In this document: piece after piece, positions 12,060-56,534 of the stretch
Layout of the letters: every line of letters starts with the position of its first letter
How positions within the stretch are numbered: the stretch's first letter is position 1
DNA from: Liopterus haemorrhoidalis
Taxonomy: Eukaryota; Arthropoda; Insecta; Coleoptera; Dytiscidae
DNA: 64,000 bases
NCBI GenBank assembly: GCA_963971575.1
Contig: OZ020615.1
Span: 64,861,379-64,925,378 of the forward strand
Direction of reading: 5' to 3'
Program-made: the position numbers and the translations under genes
The notes under the pieces: model-generated
Database searches by the model: none
What the model was told of the DNA's origin: nothing
Seen by the model: the letters and a program-made list of their open reading frames with translations, nothing else

Positions 12060-12697
12060 TTTTATATGTAGGTATAAAATTAAGTTTTATTTATTAGAAC
12101 TACTCATATATTTTTATTCATTATTAAGCCAAGTATCACACAAGAAATGCAAGACTTCTGCAAATAAAATTTTGTTAGAAGACTATGGACATTTTGCATT
12201 AGTTTAAAGATTTCTGGCAGAGTCTATTGGCAACAAAATCTTGCCAAAATGACTAAATATTTTATTTGTTTAGAAATTTCCATTTCTCTTACCTTACTTT
12301 CTCCTCTTCACTGGGCCGAGTCGACAGTTTTAGTTTCAGATGGAGCTTAACACAGGTGGTACTGCAATGCGCTGCACTTGCCAATCAAGCAGTGCAGGAT
12401 TTAAGTATAAGCTACAAGAGCTATAGCTTTGAGCCCCCACTTCCTTGGGGGCCCAAAAAAAAAATTGTCCGAGTAAACTCCCAAGAGTAAAATTTAATAA
12501 AAAAATATTTGTTTTGATGGAATTATTTGATAAATTAGAACCATTGACCCTAAATTAGAACATAATTAGGACGGATATTAATCAGGTCTTGAAATACTAG
12601 GCATGGTACCGAAAAAATACTTGGGATGGATTTTTCTCCCCCCGGTTATTTTTTTAAAGCTATTATACCTGCCTGCAGAGATATTTTGTTTCTTTTT

Positions 12698-13043
12698 TTA
12701 TTGTTTTCAAAGCTTGCTACGTTCAACTTTGTAAAACTTATGTTGATTATTATTTTGTAAATAAATGGTCGCCATTTCGAAATGGTTAACACAAAAATAT
12801 GATTTTTTGGTGTTATTGTAAAGCTAATTTAATGTACTTTTAGGAAAAAAATATAAAATTATCGATTTCCTATGCTAGATCAAAAGTTGACATCATTTCC
12901 GGTGAAACCGGAAGTGCCTCAGAATTCTTATAGTAACCTTTAGATGGGCCTTCTTGTCTAGTTTAACTTTTATTCTGAAGATTTTTTTGTATCTTTACAA
13001 ATAAAGGAGATTTTCGGGGTGACCCGTTTCAAACACACTGTAT
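12698..13043 (-). repeat. CAGGGTGTTTG repeat, right copy (inverted)
   Basis: Reverse-complement match to 777-1120 over about 345 bp, ending CGTTTCAAACACACTG. Together the two copies flank RPL30 and FBXO9 as inverted repeats about 11.6 kb apart. Confidence 0.8.
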
Positions 13044-15170
13044 AGGTAAATTTTGGTATTTAAATAAAACTTCCTAATCAGTTTTATGTAAAAAAAGCGT
13101 TAATTAGATTTAAAAGCCAGAATTAGAGCATAGGTAATATTATTTTCAATATACAATAATAACAAAAAAGTTATGTTGATTGTCTTAACACAATCTCGAT
13201 CAAGGACAATTGTCTTAATAAAAATAACATAGAGAGAGATAGAATGCTACAAATTATCACGTGTATATATTACAACTGAAGGTAACCGCGGACTGCATAG
13301 TCAGAACACAGTCGCATGTTTCTCCGAAAGTAACCGAAGGTTTAATGAAATTTTATCCGCATCCGCATGGTTTAAATGAAAATTTATCCGCATCCGCAGA
13401 AAAGTTGCGGATATCCGCGGATTTGCAGAGCTCTAGTTATAAGATAAAATTTGACCTAAAATTTTTACACAATTAAGTCAACATATGTATTTGGTTCAGA
13501 ATAGGAGTATAAGAAGGAACAATAAAAGGATCCACTAAAAAACTAAGTTTTTTTACAGGATTGGAAGGCTTAATGTGTCAGTAGTAACACATTTAAGTTG
13601 TCCAAAATTTATGGGTTTAAAAAACTAAAACTAAAATAAATTTTAAAATTATAATTGACAATATTTTACAATAATCAATGATTGTAAATCATCGATAACT
13701 TTTATTAAGAGACTAATTGAGCCGCTGAGGACTCCATTAACTGCAGAGAAATTTATAAAACTTGTGGATATTGTGAGGTATCACAATGTTGATGTCGAAA
13801 AAAAAAAGAACTCTCCTTTTTTACCTAAACGTTACAATATACACCCTAACGAAATGTTTTCAAAAACAGAAAAAACATTAAGAGCACAACATTTTTTCTT
13901 TATTTGGTGGTAAAAAAACCTGTTTTTTTCATTAATCATTTTTTTCTAATACTCTTAACATATATTCTTATTAAATAATATCTTTTTAATACATGATTTG
14001 CTCCGGAATTAGCCAAAATAGAAAATATGTCCATGAACAACCAAGGTAATTCTTTATACACATTAAAAGCTCACAAAAATAATTTACAACAAAAAAAAGA
14101 CACACAAAATATAAGTAAAAATAAATTCTTTTAATAAGTTTTTTTAATTGTGTGTCTTTTTTAAACAGTATTTCTTTCAAACAGTTTCGGAATAACAAAA
14201 ACTCGAACTATTATACAAATTATTTGGAAAATTAAGTGTAATAATTAAGACACGGATGCAAAATCAATTAAATTATAGATCTTATCACTGTATTTATAAG
14301 CGGATAAATACTAACCGCTTACAAAGACGATGGTACGATTTATCTTTAGATGAATTTGCATATATTCTCCGTGTCTTATTAGTAATAAGTTAAAAATAAT
14401 TAATACAATTGAGTAGCCTATTGGCAATAGCAGTTACAGTAGGTGGCCAAATTATTAGGGACAGCACACCCCCCCTGTAATTTTCAAGTTTAAATGCATT
14501 TTGTGAAAAAATAAATTGTTTTTAAATCATTTTTCTTCAATATTCTTGTTGCTGGTATCATTATTGTTTTAAAAAGCGGGAGATCGCCAAAGAAATCATC
14601 ACCACCAATCGGCAATTTATAGAAACACTTATCAGAGAGTGGCATCACAACCCCAGTCTCCGACACAAAGCAAAAGTCTGCATAGAAAGCATGCCCAAAT
14701 GCCTGGAAGCCGCAATCGCAGCAAAGGGTGGCATTACAAAATATTAAAATTTTACTTAATTTGTTAAATTAACACTTTTTATACAAAAATAAATGGTTAT
14801 GAATAAGCAATTATGTCGTTTTTTATTCTAAATAAAGCACTCTAATGAATAAAAATAAATACGAGACCCAAAGCCACTTATTTCCTCATTAAATTCATTT
14901 GAAAATTACAGAAAATCTGCACTGTCCCTAATGATTTGGCCACCCACTGTATATCACAAAAAAATAAAATAAAAAAGGGATGTTGGTACCCTTTGAATAA
15001 AAAGACTAAAAGGAGGCTTTATGAATTTTTACATACACATTTTTCTGATAAAAATTCTGTCATTCCAACGACCACAATGGCTGCCTTTTTGTTGTTTTCG
15101 TATTCAAAAAAATGATTATTATCATTATTGTATCATTAATTTTATAAAAAAAAAATTACAGATGTAACAC
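13044..15170. other. Intergenic FBXO9-kinase spacer, no gene recognised
   Basis: AT-rich, with a short tandem TTTATCCGCATCCGCA repeat at about 13350-13400 and a degenerate transposase-like tract around 14570-14730 (plus frame, AKEIITTNRQFIE-like, broken) flanked by TGGCCAAATTATTAGGG at about 14451 and its inverse TAATGATTTGGCCACC near 14928-14943. The latter suggests a decayed DNA transposon of about 490 bp. Confidence 0.45.
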
Positions 15171-15175
15171 TTAAC

Positions 15176-15843
15176 TCAATAAGTCTCCGGTCTGACATAT
15201 ATATGGCAACAGTGTTGATATACTCATGATTTCTGGATAGTACCAACCTTCAAACGATACGTGTGAAAATTTCATGACATTCTGACAATTAGTTAAGAGG
15301 TTATAGTGGTTTTAGTGTCTCCAGTTTTGTAATTTTCAAAAGAATGGATAAAATAGAATTTCGTGTGTTGATTAAACATTGTTTTTTGATGGGAAAAAAT
15401 ACTATTGAAGCCAAACAGTGGCTTGATAAGCGTTATAGAGACTCTGCACCAGGCAAATCAACTATTACTGGTTAGTATGCTGAATTTAAGTTAATTAATT
15501 TTAATTTTTTTAATTTTAGGAGCGTTGGAATGAATGTATCACTCTTGAAGTTGATGAGTAAAGTCGAATTTCTAAAAAAAAAATATTTTTCTTCAGAGCC
15601 GCAGTAAGAGGGGGGGGGGAAGAGGCGACGGCCCCTAGCGCAATAAGGAAAAGGGCGCTGACGGGCTTGTTAAGGGGCGCCATTGCGAAGAAGATGAGGA
15701 CCTTTTTCTTTTGCTCATCACTTAAATTTTGAGAGGTAGGAACCTTACTTTTATTTACCAAGAGCGCCAAAACACGGTTCTGCCCCTAGCGCAAGTTTAC
15801 CTTACTGCGGCTCTGTTTTTCTTAGACTGGAGACTTATTGAGC
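15176..15843 (+). mobile_element. Internally deleted mariner element, copy 1
   Basis: Inverted ends CTCAATAAGTCTCCGGTCTG and its counterpart at GGAGACTTATTGAG bracket a remnant of a mariner transposase N-terminus: the plus frame from 15344 reads MDKIEFRVLIKHCFLMGKNT followed by IEAKQWLDKRY and DSAPGKSTIT, the helix-turn-helix region. The catalytic DD(D) core is absent and the frame jumps to the element's 3' end. A separate hAT MITE is nested at 15594-15815. Four related copies in this window share the same deletion. Confidence 0.85.
15594..15815. mobile_element. hAT-type MITE nested in mariner copy 1
   Basis: Terminal repeats CAGAGCCGCAGTAAG and CTTACTGCGGCTCTG are perfect, and the 8-bp TTTTTCTT is duplicated exactly on both sides (15586-15593, 15816-15823), the hAT hallmark. 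The 222-bp element has a G-run and an interior GAGGACCTTTTTCTTTTGCT motif also found near 25760 and in the MITE at 30609. Confidence 0.9.
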
Positions 15844-16141
15844 GACGTGTTTACCACTGAATAGTTAAATCTTCAAAATAAATTTAATTTTAAGATTTAC
15901 TCCGTACATAATTTTTTTAGTTTTTAAACAAATAAAAATAAATAAAAAAAGTGTTTCATAGCTTTTGGCCATGGGCTAATCATATTGTAAAATAAAAATT
16001 TGAAGTTAGTTTCGAGATATTGTAAAAGAACTTGTATTCTTGTATAAAATGCAATATTTAATAATATTTGAATAAATATTTTTGAAATACTGTTTGTATT
16101 GTAATAAAAAATGAAACAGTGCACGTTACCTCAGTTTAAAA

Positions 16142-16147
16142 TTTAAT
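16142..16147 (-). terminator. Candidate variant poly(A) signal ATTAAA for the kinase gene
   Basis: ATTAAA on the minus strand lies about 95 nt downstream of the kinase stop codon. No canonical AATAAA was found closer; the assignment is tentative. Confidence 0.35.
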
Positions 16148-16242
16148 CTTGTTGGAACGAATACATTTTGGCTGCGTTTTAAAATGTGCTTGTTATATCA
16201 GGAGTAGGGCATCGCTCCCCGGAGCCGAGAGCTGCCGTCCCT

Positions 16243-50493
<34,251 letters not shown>

Positions 50494-50696
50494 CTACATA
50501 CCAAAATTGTTCGTCGATTTTATCAAAAAATATTTAAAACTAAAATATTTCATCTAATACAATTATAAATTTAGGATAATAAATTTTGATAATAAACATA
50601 TTGATCCCATTTTCGGATGGTGTAATGTTCCGCATTATCTCCATTAAAAACAATGAAGAAGCCTTAAGGAATTTTTCACACACACCACCAAACCAA

Positions 50697-51449
50697 TAGG
50701 GGAAACTTTTTAAGATCGCAGCGCCATATGCGGCAAAGCTGGAACACTCGAAAGTGACAACTGTTACTCGTGTATTTTATATAGTGAAAATGAACACGAG
50801 TTGTATTTTTCCTGTTTTCCGAGCTTTTTTTAATTTAAAGGTAATCTACGATTTACAAGATATGTAATAATATACTATTCTAAAGAAATTTCAAGGAAAT
50901 TTTTAGTTTTTCATTGTATTTTTAATTCTTTTTGACTGTCTGTCAATATAATAACAACAAATATATGGTAAATATATTAGTAAAAATTAATATCTCTACC
51001 TGAAAAAGTAGAAGGGCCTTTTAATATATCAACTGATGATTTAGGCAAAATTTTGGGTGGGATAAATGCTTTTCTTGGACGTAAAAAATCACTTTCTATA
51101 AAATGCAACGAGCAAACATGCATGCATGGGCTTGGATTTTTGCCCATTTTTAGTTTTTGGATCCATAAAAACCTACGCTCCACTTTCTCTCTGCCTCCAA
51201 ACGTTGTTTCAATTGATATTTTTTTCAATTTAGGTAAATTATGGAATGTTTAAGAAGGATTCTTCCTTATTCACGATTTACGTTGCAGCACACAACAAAA
51301 TTAATTGTTTTTTTTCCAATGATTCACAAAAATAAAACACAAACAACAAAAAAACACGTATTTCTCCATTGAACAAAACAAAATATTGTCACTTTCGTAT
51401 CTTCCGCAAATTGCCACCAGATGTCAGGGCGCTTAGGAAGTTCCCCCTA
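50697..51449 (-). mobile_element. Transposon remnant carrying a THAP-domain fragment, copy 2
   Basis: Same element as 24429-25190 (ends TAGGGGAAACTT and TTCCCCCTA). The minus frame holds KVERRFLWIQKLKMG and CMHVCSLHFIESDF; different small indels from copy 1, both non-coding now. Confidence 0.7.
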
Positions 51450-51459
51450 TGCTCTAAAC

Positions 51460-51759
51460 CAGTGGTTCTCAACAGGTGGTCCGCAAAAAAAATTTAATGG
51501 TCTGCGTTAAGTTTTCGTATGTGTTTTTTTTGCATACTTGTGTTATTTTTTATACACATTTTTTATGTAAATGATTTATATTTAGTTTATTTTCTGTAAA
51601 TTTTGTGTTATTTTCTACAAATAAAATAAATGTATTTAGAAGCACATTAAATCTATTTGTTTTCTTGCAAAAAATTAACCAACAATTATTATTAGTGGTC
51701 CGCGTTAGAAAATTATATAGTTTACTGGTCCGCGGTGCGTTTTTGGTTAAGAAACACTG
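51460..51759. mobile_element. hAT MITE, CAGTGTTTCTCAAC family, copy 3
   Basis: CAGTGGTTCTCAACAGGTGG to GTTAAGAAACACTG, flanks CTCTAAAC and ATCCAAAC (6 of 8). Inserted almost at the end of the THAP remnant. Confidence 0.8.
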
Positions 51760-52573
51760 ATCCAAACCATGGGTGGGCAAATCTTTTGGCTGTCAGGCAA
51801 CAATCAAAAATTTGACCGCGGGAAAAAAAAATCTAATTTTAAATATTGTTTTTGTTACGAAGAATATTTTATAAATTTTTAAAGCAATATTTTTAAACCA
51901 AAACGTGTATTATGCAATTTAAAGAAAAAAATTAAAAAGAAAATTGGAAAGAAAATTTGCAGGATTGTGTGTGTGTGAAAACCTAAATAAAGATAAAAAT
52001 AATCTATTGAATCACAAAATTTTGTGTTTTGACAGAATTACTTCAAATCAAAACAAATAGCAATTGTTTATATTATATTAAAAAACAGTTTAATGACCGA
52101 TTTCAAGAATTTTTTGTTTATATCGATTTTCCAGAATATGAAAAGTAACACAAAAAATATTTGTATTTTCCTCAAGTTGGTAATTTTAAAGAAATGTTCT
52201 GACGCATTATAATTAGAAATTATAATAGACCTGGAAATTTTTATTAGTCACAAATAATATGCATTATTAAAATATCTTTATATATATTAAAATAATATTT
52301 AGTTTGTATTCGATAATAATTTTAATGTTTTACAAGTTTTCACGTTAGAAATGATCTGTATGTTTCAGCAACTCGACTTTAAAACATAACGACGATTTGA
52401 GGAATTTATTTGAATGTTTTTCTAATAAGCAGGTGTTATTGCTAACGCAGTAATATAGAATGGCGATATCAAATTATTAAATTCAATATCATAGATGCTT
52501 TTTTCTAACTATTACTACCTGATTGCTTATTGATTAAAACATATTATATTTCAATAATAAAACATTACATTAA

Positions 52574-52832
52574 GGCCCGGTCTTTCCACCTTCAGATAAA
52601 GTCCCAGGTAACTATCTGACAGATAATGTTATTTGTAACTTCATCTGCTGAGTAAATGTCATCCCTTCTTTCTATACAAATGTATCTATCGGATAGTTAT
52701 CTAACGGATAATGAGACTGACGTATTGGATTCACTGATTGGTATTGACATTTATTCAGCAGATGAAGTTACAAATAACCTTATCTGTCAGATAGTTACCT
52801 GGGACTTTATCTGAAGGTGGAAAGACCGGGCC
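52574..52832. mobile_element. PIF/Harbinger-type palindromic MITE (259 bp)
   Basis: Both ends read GGCCCGGTCTTTCCACCTTC and the inverted match runs about 90 bp per side with few mismatches, leaving a loop of about 75 bp. Flanked by TAA on each side, the 3-bp TWA duplication typical of PIF/Harbinger. Confidence 0.88.
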
Positions 52833-52884
52833 TAAATATATATTAGTATACTAATAGGAAAAAAAAAAATTTGTCGGTAACCAC

Positions 52885-53987
52885 TTGGGCTTCTTAAATG
52901 GTCCCGTTTTCCCGGGATCCTGTATGAAAAAAATACATCCCGTTATCCCGGGATTTTAACCCGGGAATCCCGCTTTTTTCGGAGAAGGAATATTTAGTAA
53001 TTAAAGACGTGGTAACGGCATTACAGCCATTAAAAATTGGTATTGAGAGATTTGGCCGACGCGGCGCAGCACTACTTGAAGCAGAGGCTGTATTTGTGTT
53101 TATTTTGGATGAGTTACCCAAAAACAATAATAGTTTTTCGTCTAAAATGCTGGAATCTGTCCAACAAAGAATTGTCGAACGAAGGAATAATAATTTAGTT
53201 GGCTTACTAAAATACCTATCATCAAATTATAACACTACATACGAATTGGAAGTAAATTCCATATTACTACTGCCGTCTAAATCAGTATTGCTACAGCTAA
53301 AAAGTTATTTGCTAAACTTTTTGTTACAAATTCGGATGCTTGTAGTATGGAAGATTTAGATAGTGGTGATGAGGTTAAAAATTCACTGATGGCAGAGCGA
53401 GAAATCACGTCTGAATTATCACTTCATCAGAAGTTGGATGTTGCTTTTTCGAATGTGACACGAGTTGAGAATGCCGAAGGTTTTCTATATGACGTCAAAA
53501 ACAACGCAAAAGAAATGAATATCTATGAAGCAACGGTAAAACGCACCAATAAAAATTATATGATGCACTAATGACCATTTCACCATCGATTGAATTTGAA
53601 AGAGCCTTTTCTGCGGCACGTGTTTTCGTCACAATTCGGTCATCATTAGGTGATAGCTCCATTGACACCTTATGCTTTTTGAAAAATTATTATAAAACTT
53701 AATATTTCCTAACGAAATTTATTTTGCGGTTCTCACAATTGTTTTGAATTATTTTTGTATTATTATTTAAGTTTTTCTAAATAAAACAAATCTCTTTTTT
53801 GTAAATTAGTATTATATTTTTTTAGAATTCTGAATCTGAATTAAAGATATTTTTGCACAAACAACATGCTTATGGACTTAATTAGTTGTATTCATGCAAT
53901 TTTAAAAACCCCGGAATATCCCAGGAATAAATCAAATTTCATCCCGTAATCCCAGGATTTGAACATTGCAGGAAATGAGAAGCCCTA
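52885..53987 (+). mobile_element. hAT transposon with decayed transposase (1.1 kb)
   Basis: Flanked by an exact 8-bp GTAACCAC duplication (52877-52884, 53988-53995), with ends TTGGGCTTCT and AGAAGCCCTA. Plus frames at 52980-53700 are pieces of the C-terminal transposase: YLVIKDVVTALQPLKIGIER, then the dimerisation region IEFERAFSAARVF and SSLGDSSIDTLCFLKNYY. Frameshifts separate 53009-53359, 53347-53571 and the last block, and the catalytic N-terminal half is missing. GGGATTTTAACCCGGG-like sequence adjoins the left end. Confidence 0.88.
52980..53703 (+). pseudogene. hAT transposase fragment (C-terminal half, frameshifted)
   Basis: Homology is to the hAT C-terminal dimerisation domain of BED-type transposases. 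The blocks lie in different frames, and no start codon or zinc finger is present, so no functional protein can be made. Confidence 0.8.
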
Positions 53988-54548
53988 GTAACCACCAGTA
54001 CGATTGCCGTCAAAACTTAAATTCTCGGACAAATTAATTTGTTTACAATTAATTTTATCGAAGTTGTTTACTTCTTAACTAAATTGGGACTCATTTACAC
54101 GCGGAACTGTACAGTAGAACAGTAAATACGTTTTTTTTATCAAGTTTTTTTTTTCCGTAGTGGGAGGTCATCTTCGAAGCATAGTAATTTAAATTTGGAA
54201 GAAATGACATCATCCGACCCAGTTGGAGTTTACACTAAATAAGAGGTAATAAATACAGAATTAAATAAATATAGTGTGAATTTTTACACATTTAAGTACT
54301 TCGTAGGTATCTAATAAATTCAATTCTTTATTGCAATCGCATCAAAAACATTCTGCAGAGTTATTTTTGTGTATTGATTATACTTTATTTTTAAGTATTA
54401 CTAAAGAGGTCAATTAAGGGGGCAGGCTAACATTTCAACGAGTCTGAGCCTTTTTGTGGACTGTCTTTTTTTTTAACTTTTTTGCAGCAAATGTCAAAAT
54501 TTTAGACCGTAATTCAAAAGTGATCATATATTAGTGATCTAAGGCTAA

Positions 54549-54695
54549 AAATAGCCGACCGGCGTAGCGTAGTGGTAACACATGTGCTCTGCGTTACGAA
54601 GGTCTCGGGTTCGAATCCCGTTCAGGCATGGAAATTTTCTCAAAATAAAAATTGTCCTGGCTAATTGCCACAGCAGCAAAGGCCAATTAAAAAAA
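54549..54695 (+). mobile_element. tRNA-derived SINE, full-length copy
   Basis: GACCGGCGTAGCGTAGTGGT, then B-box GGTTCGAATCCC, a body with ATTGCCACAGCAGCAAAGGC and an A-rich tail. Confidence 0.8.
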
Positions 54696-54719
54696 TGGCT
54701 AAAAATGTATAATTACACC

Positions 54720-55990
54720 AATTTTCTAATGAAACTTAAATAAAAAAATTTTTCTTAAATTTTGGTAAAAATTTCTTGACTCCGATTTTAGCCAAAATAT
54801 AGTTTTAGGCTAATTATGGGGTGAGGATTATGAAAAAAATATTTAAAAAATTCATGCTTTTCTAGTTTTTGGGTTAGAGCCAATGTAGGTCAGTTTTTTG
54901 CCTATAATTCCAAAACTTTTGCTCAAACTTCAAAATGGACAAAATTTTCTTGATCTATGCCCAAAAATACATGTTTGTACCAATTTTCAATAAAATTGGA
55001 GACAAAAATTTGTTTCCTAAAATTTTGAAATTTTGATCAAAATTTTTTTGACTCTGATTTTGGCCAAAATATAGTTTTAAGCTAATTTTGGGGTGAGGGT
55101 TATGAAAAAAATATTAAAAAAATTAATGCTTTCCTAGTTTTTGAGTTAGAGCCGATTTGGGTCAGTTTTTTGCCCATAATTCCAAAACTTTTGCCCATAA
55201 TTCCAAAACTTTTGCCCAAACTTCAAAATGGATCAAATTTTCATGATCTATGACCAAAAATACATATTTGTACCAATTTTCAATAAAATCTGAAATAATT
55301 TTTTTTTTGCTTCAAAATCACGAATTTTTTAAGGTCTACCCCTTACGATTTTTTCGATTTTTGGCCATTTTCAAGGGTTTTGGATTACTGCCCATACAAA
55401 ACTTAATAATTGGTTTATTAAAGCCCAATTTTTTTTTTAGACTAAACAATGTAGGAGAATTCTATAAATTCAAACCACAGATTTATATCCCTAACCATTT
55501 TTTAGTTAAAATTTATCAAAATTTTCAAAAAATTTAAAAAAAAATGAAAAATTTTCAAAAAATTTTTTTGTTCCAAAATATGGTTACAAGTCAATTAGGA
55601 CCTACAGATTTCAAAAATTTCAACCGCAGGTCTTTATCGCATTTCGTTTTTGAGATACGTCCATGCGAAGATGAAAATTTCTATAAAGCATGCCATATTA
55701 AAATTTGTTATAATTTTAAAATACGCACAACCAATAAGGCCTTAAATTTTTTTTTAGACTAAATAAAGTACATGGAATCCAAAAATTCTAACTTCAGGTC
55801 GTTTTCCCTAACCGTTTTTGAGTTGTGTTTTTTTTTAAATCCACAATTTTCACAAATAACAAATTAAATCATTAAAAAATTTGTCCATAATTTTAAAATA
55901 CAGACAACGAATAAGGCCTCAAATTTTTTTTAGACTAAATAAACTACGAGGAATCGAGAAAAAAATCTGATAAAAATTCACATCAATGTG
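54720..55990. repeat. Second degenerate array related to 23330-24425
   Basis: Alternating phrases (ATAGTTTTAGGCTAATTTTGG-like, CCAAAACTTTTGCCCA, ATTCAAACCACAGATTTATA-like, TTTAGACTAAATAA) repeat irregularly every 150-230 bp. Shares CCCCTTACGATTTTTTCGAT with the first array. Confidence 0.6.
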
Positions 55991-56099
55991 CATTACTCAA
56001 TTTTTTTCAACATTGTAATCAACCCCTCTGTTTACACGGGGGGGGGGACTTTTATTCAAAAGTTTCATACAAAAATAATTTGATACGCAACTCGAAATT

Positions 56100-56295
56100 T
56101 GAAACAAAACGGAATATATAGCCTGTTCCTTTGTTTTAGCGGAACTAGATTTTGAAAGATAGTAATTTTATTGATTAAATGAGGCTTTTGATAATTTTGT
56201 TTAGCAAAAGCCCAATTAAATAATTAAAAGTAAGATCATGACAACAAAAATAAAATTTCCATTTAGTTCAGCTTAAATATTTGAAATACCCTATG
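56100..56295. repeat. Old AGTCTGTT MITE-family copy
   Basis: AGCGGAACTAGATTTTG near the left and TTTCCATTTAGTTCAGCTTA near the right keep the family pattern; highly diverged. Confidence 0.5.
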
Positions 56296-56468
56296 TATTT
56301 AATTATTTTACAATTTAATTTTTGGTCTATTTTTTAAATTAACGATCAAAACATTTCCTTATGTGATATTATTCAAACTTCAAGGAAAGACATTGACTTA
56401 GATCGAAAGGTCAAACTTTCAAAAAAAAAAAGGTATCAGGAAAAAGTAAAAAGCAAATTGTGTTAAAC

Positions 56469-56486
56469 TGTTTTATTAATAAACTG
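56469..56486 (-). terminator. CHAF1A: CAF-1 poly(A) signal
   Basis: On the minus strand TTTATTAATAAAAC carries AATAAA about 55 nt after the stop codon. Confidence 0.6.
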
Positions 56487-56534
56487 TAAAAATCACAAAA
56501 TCTTAAGGCACTAACGGAATAAAAAGCACTTATT

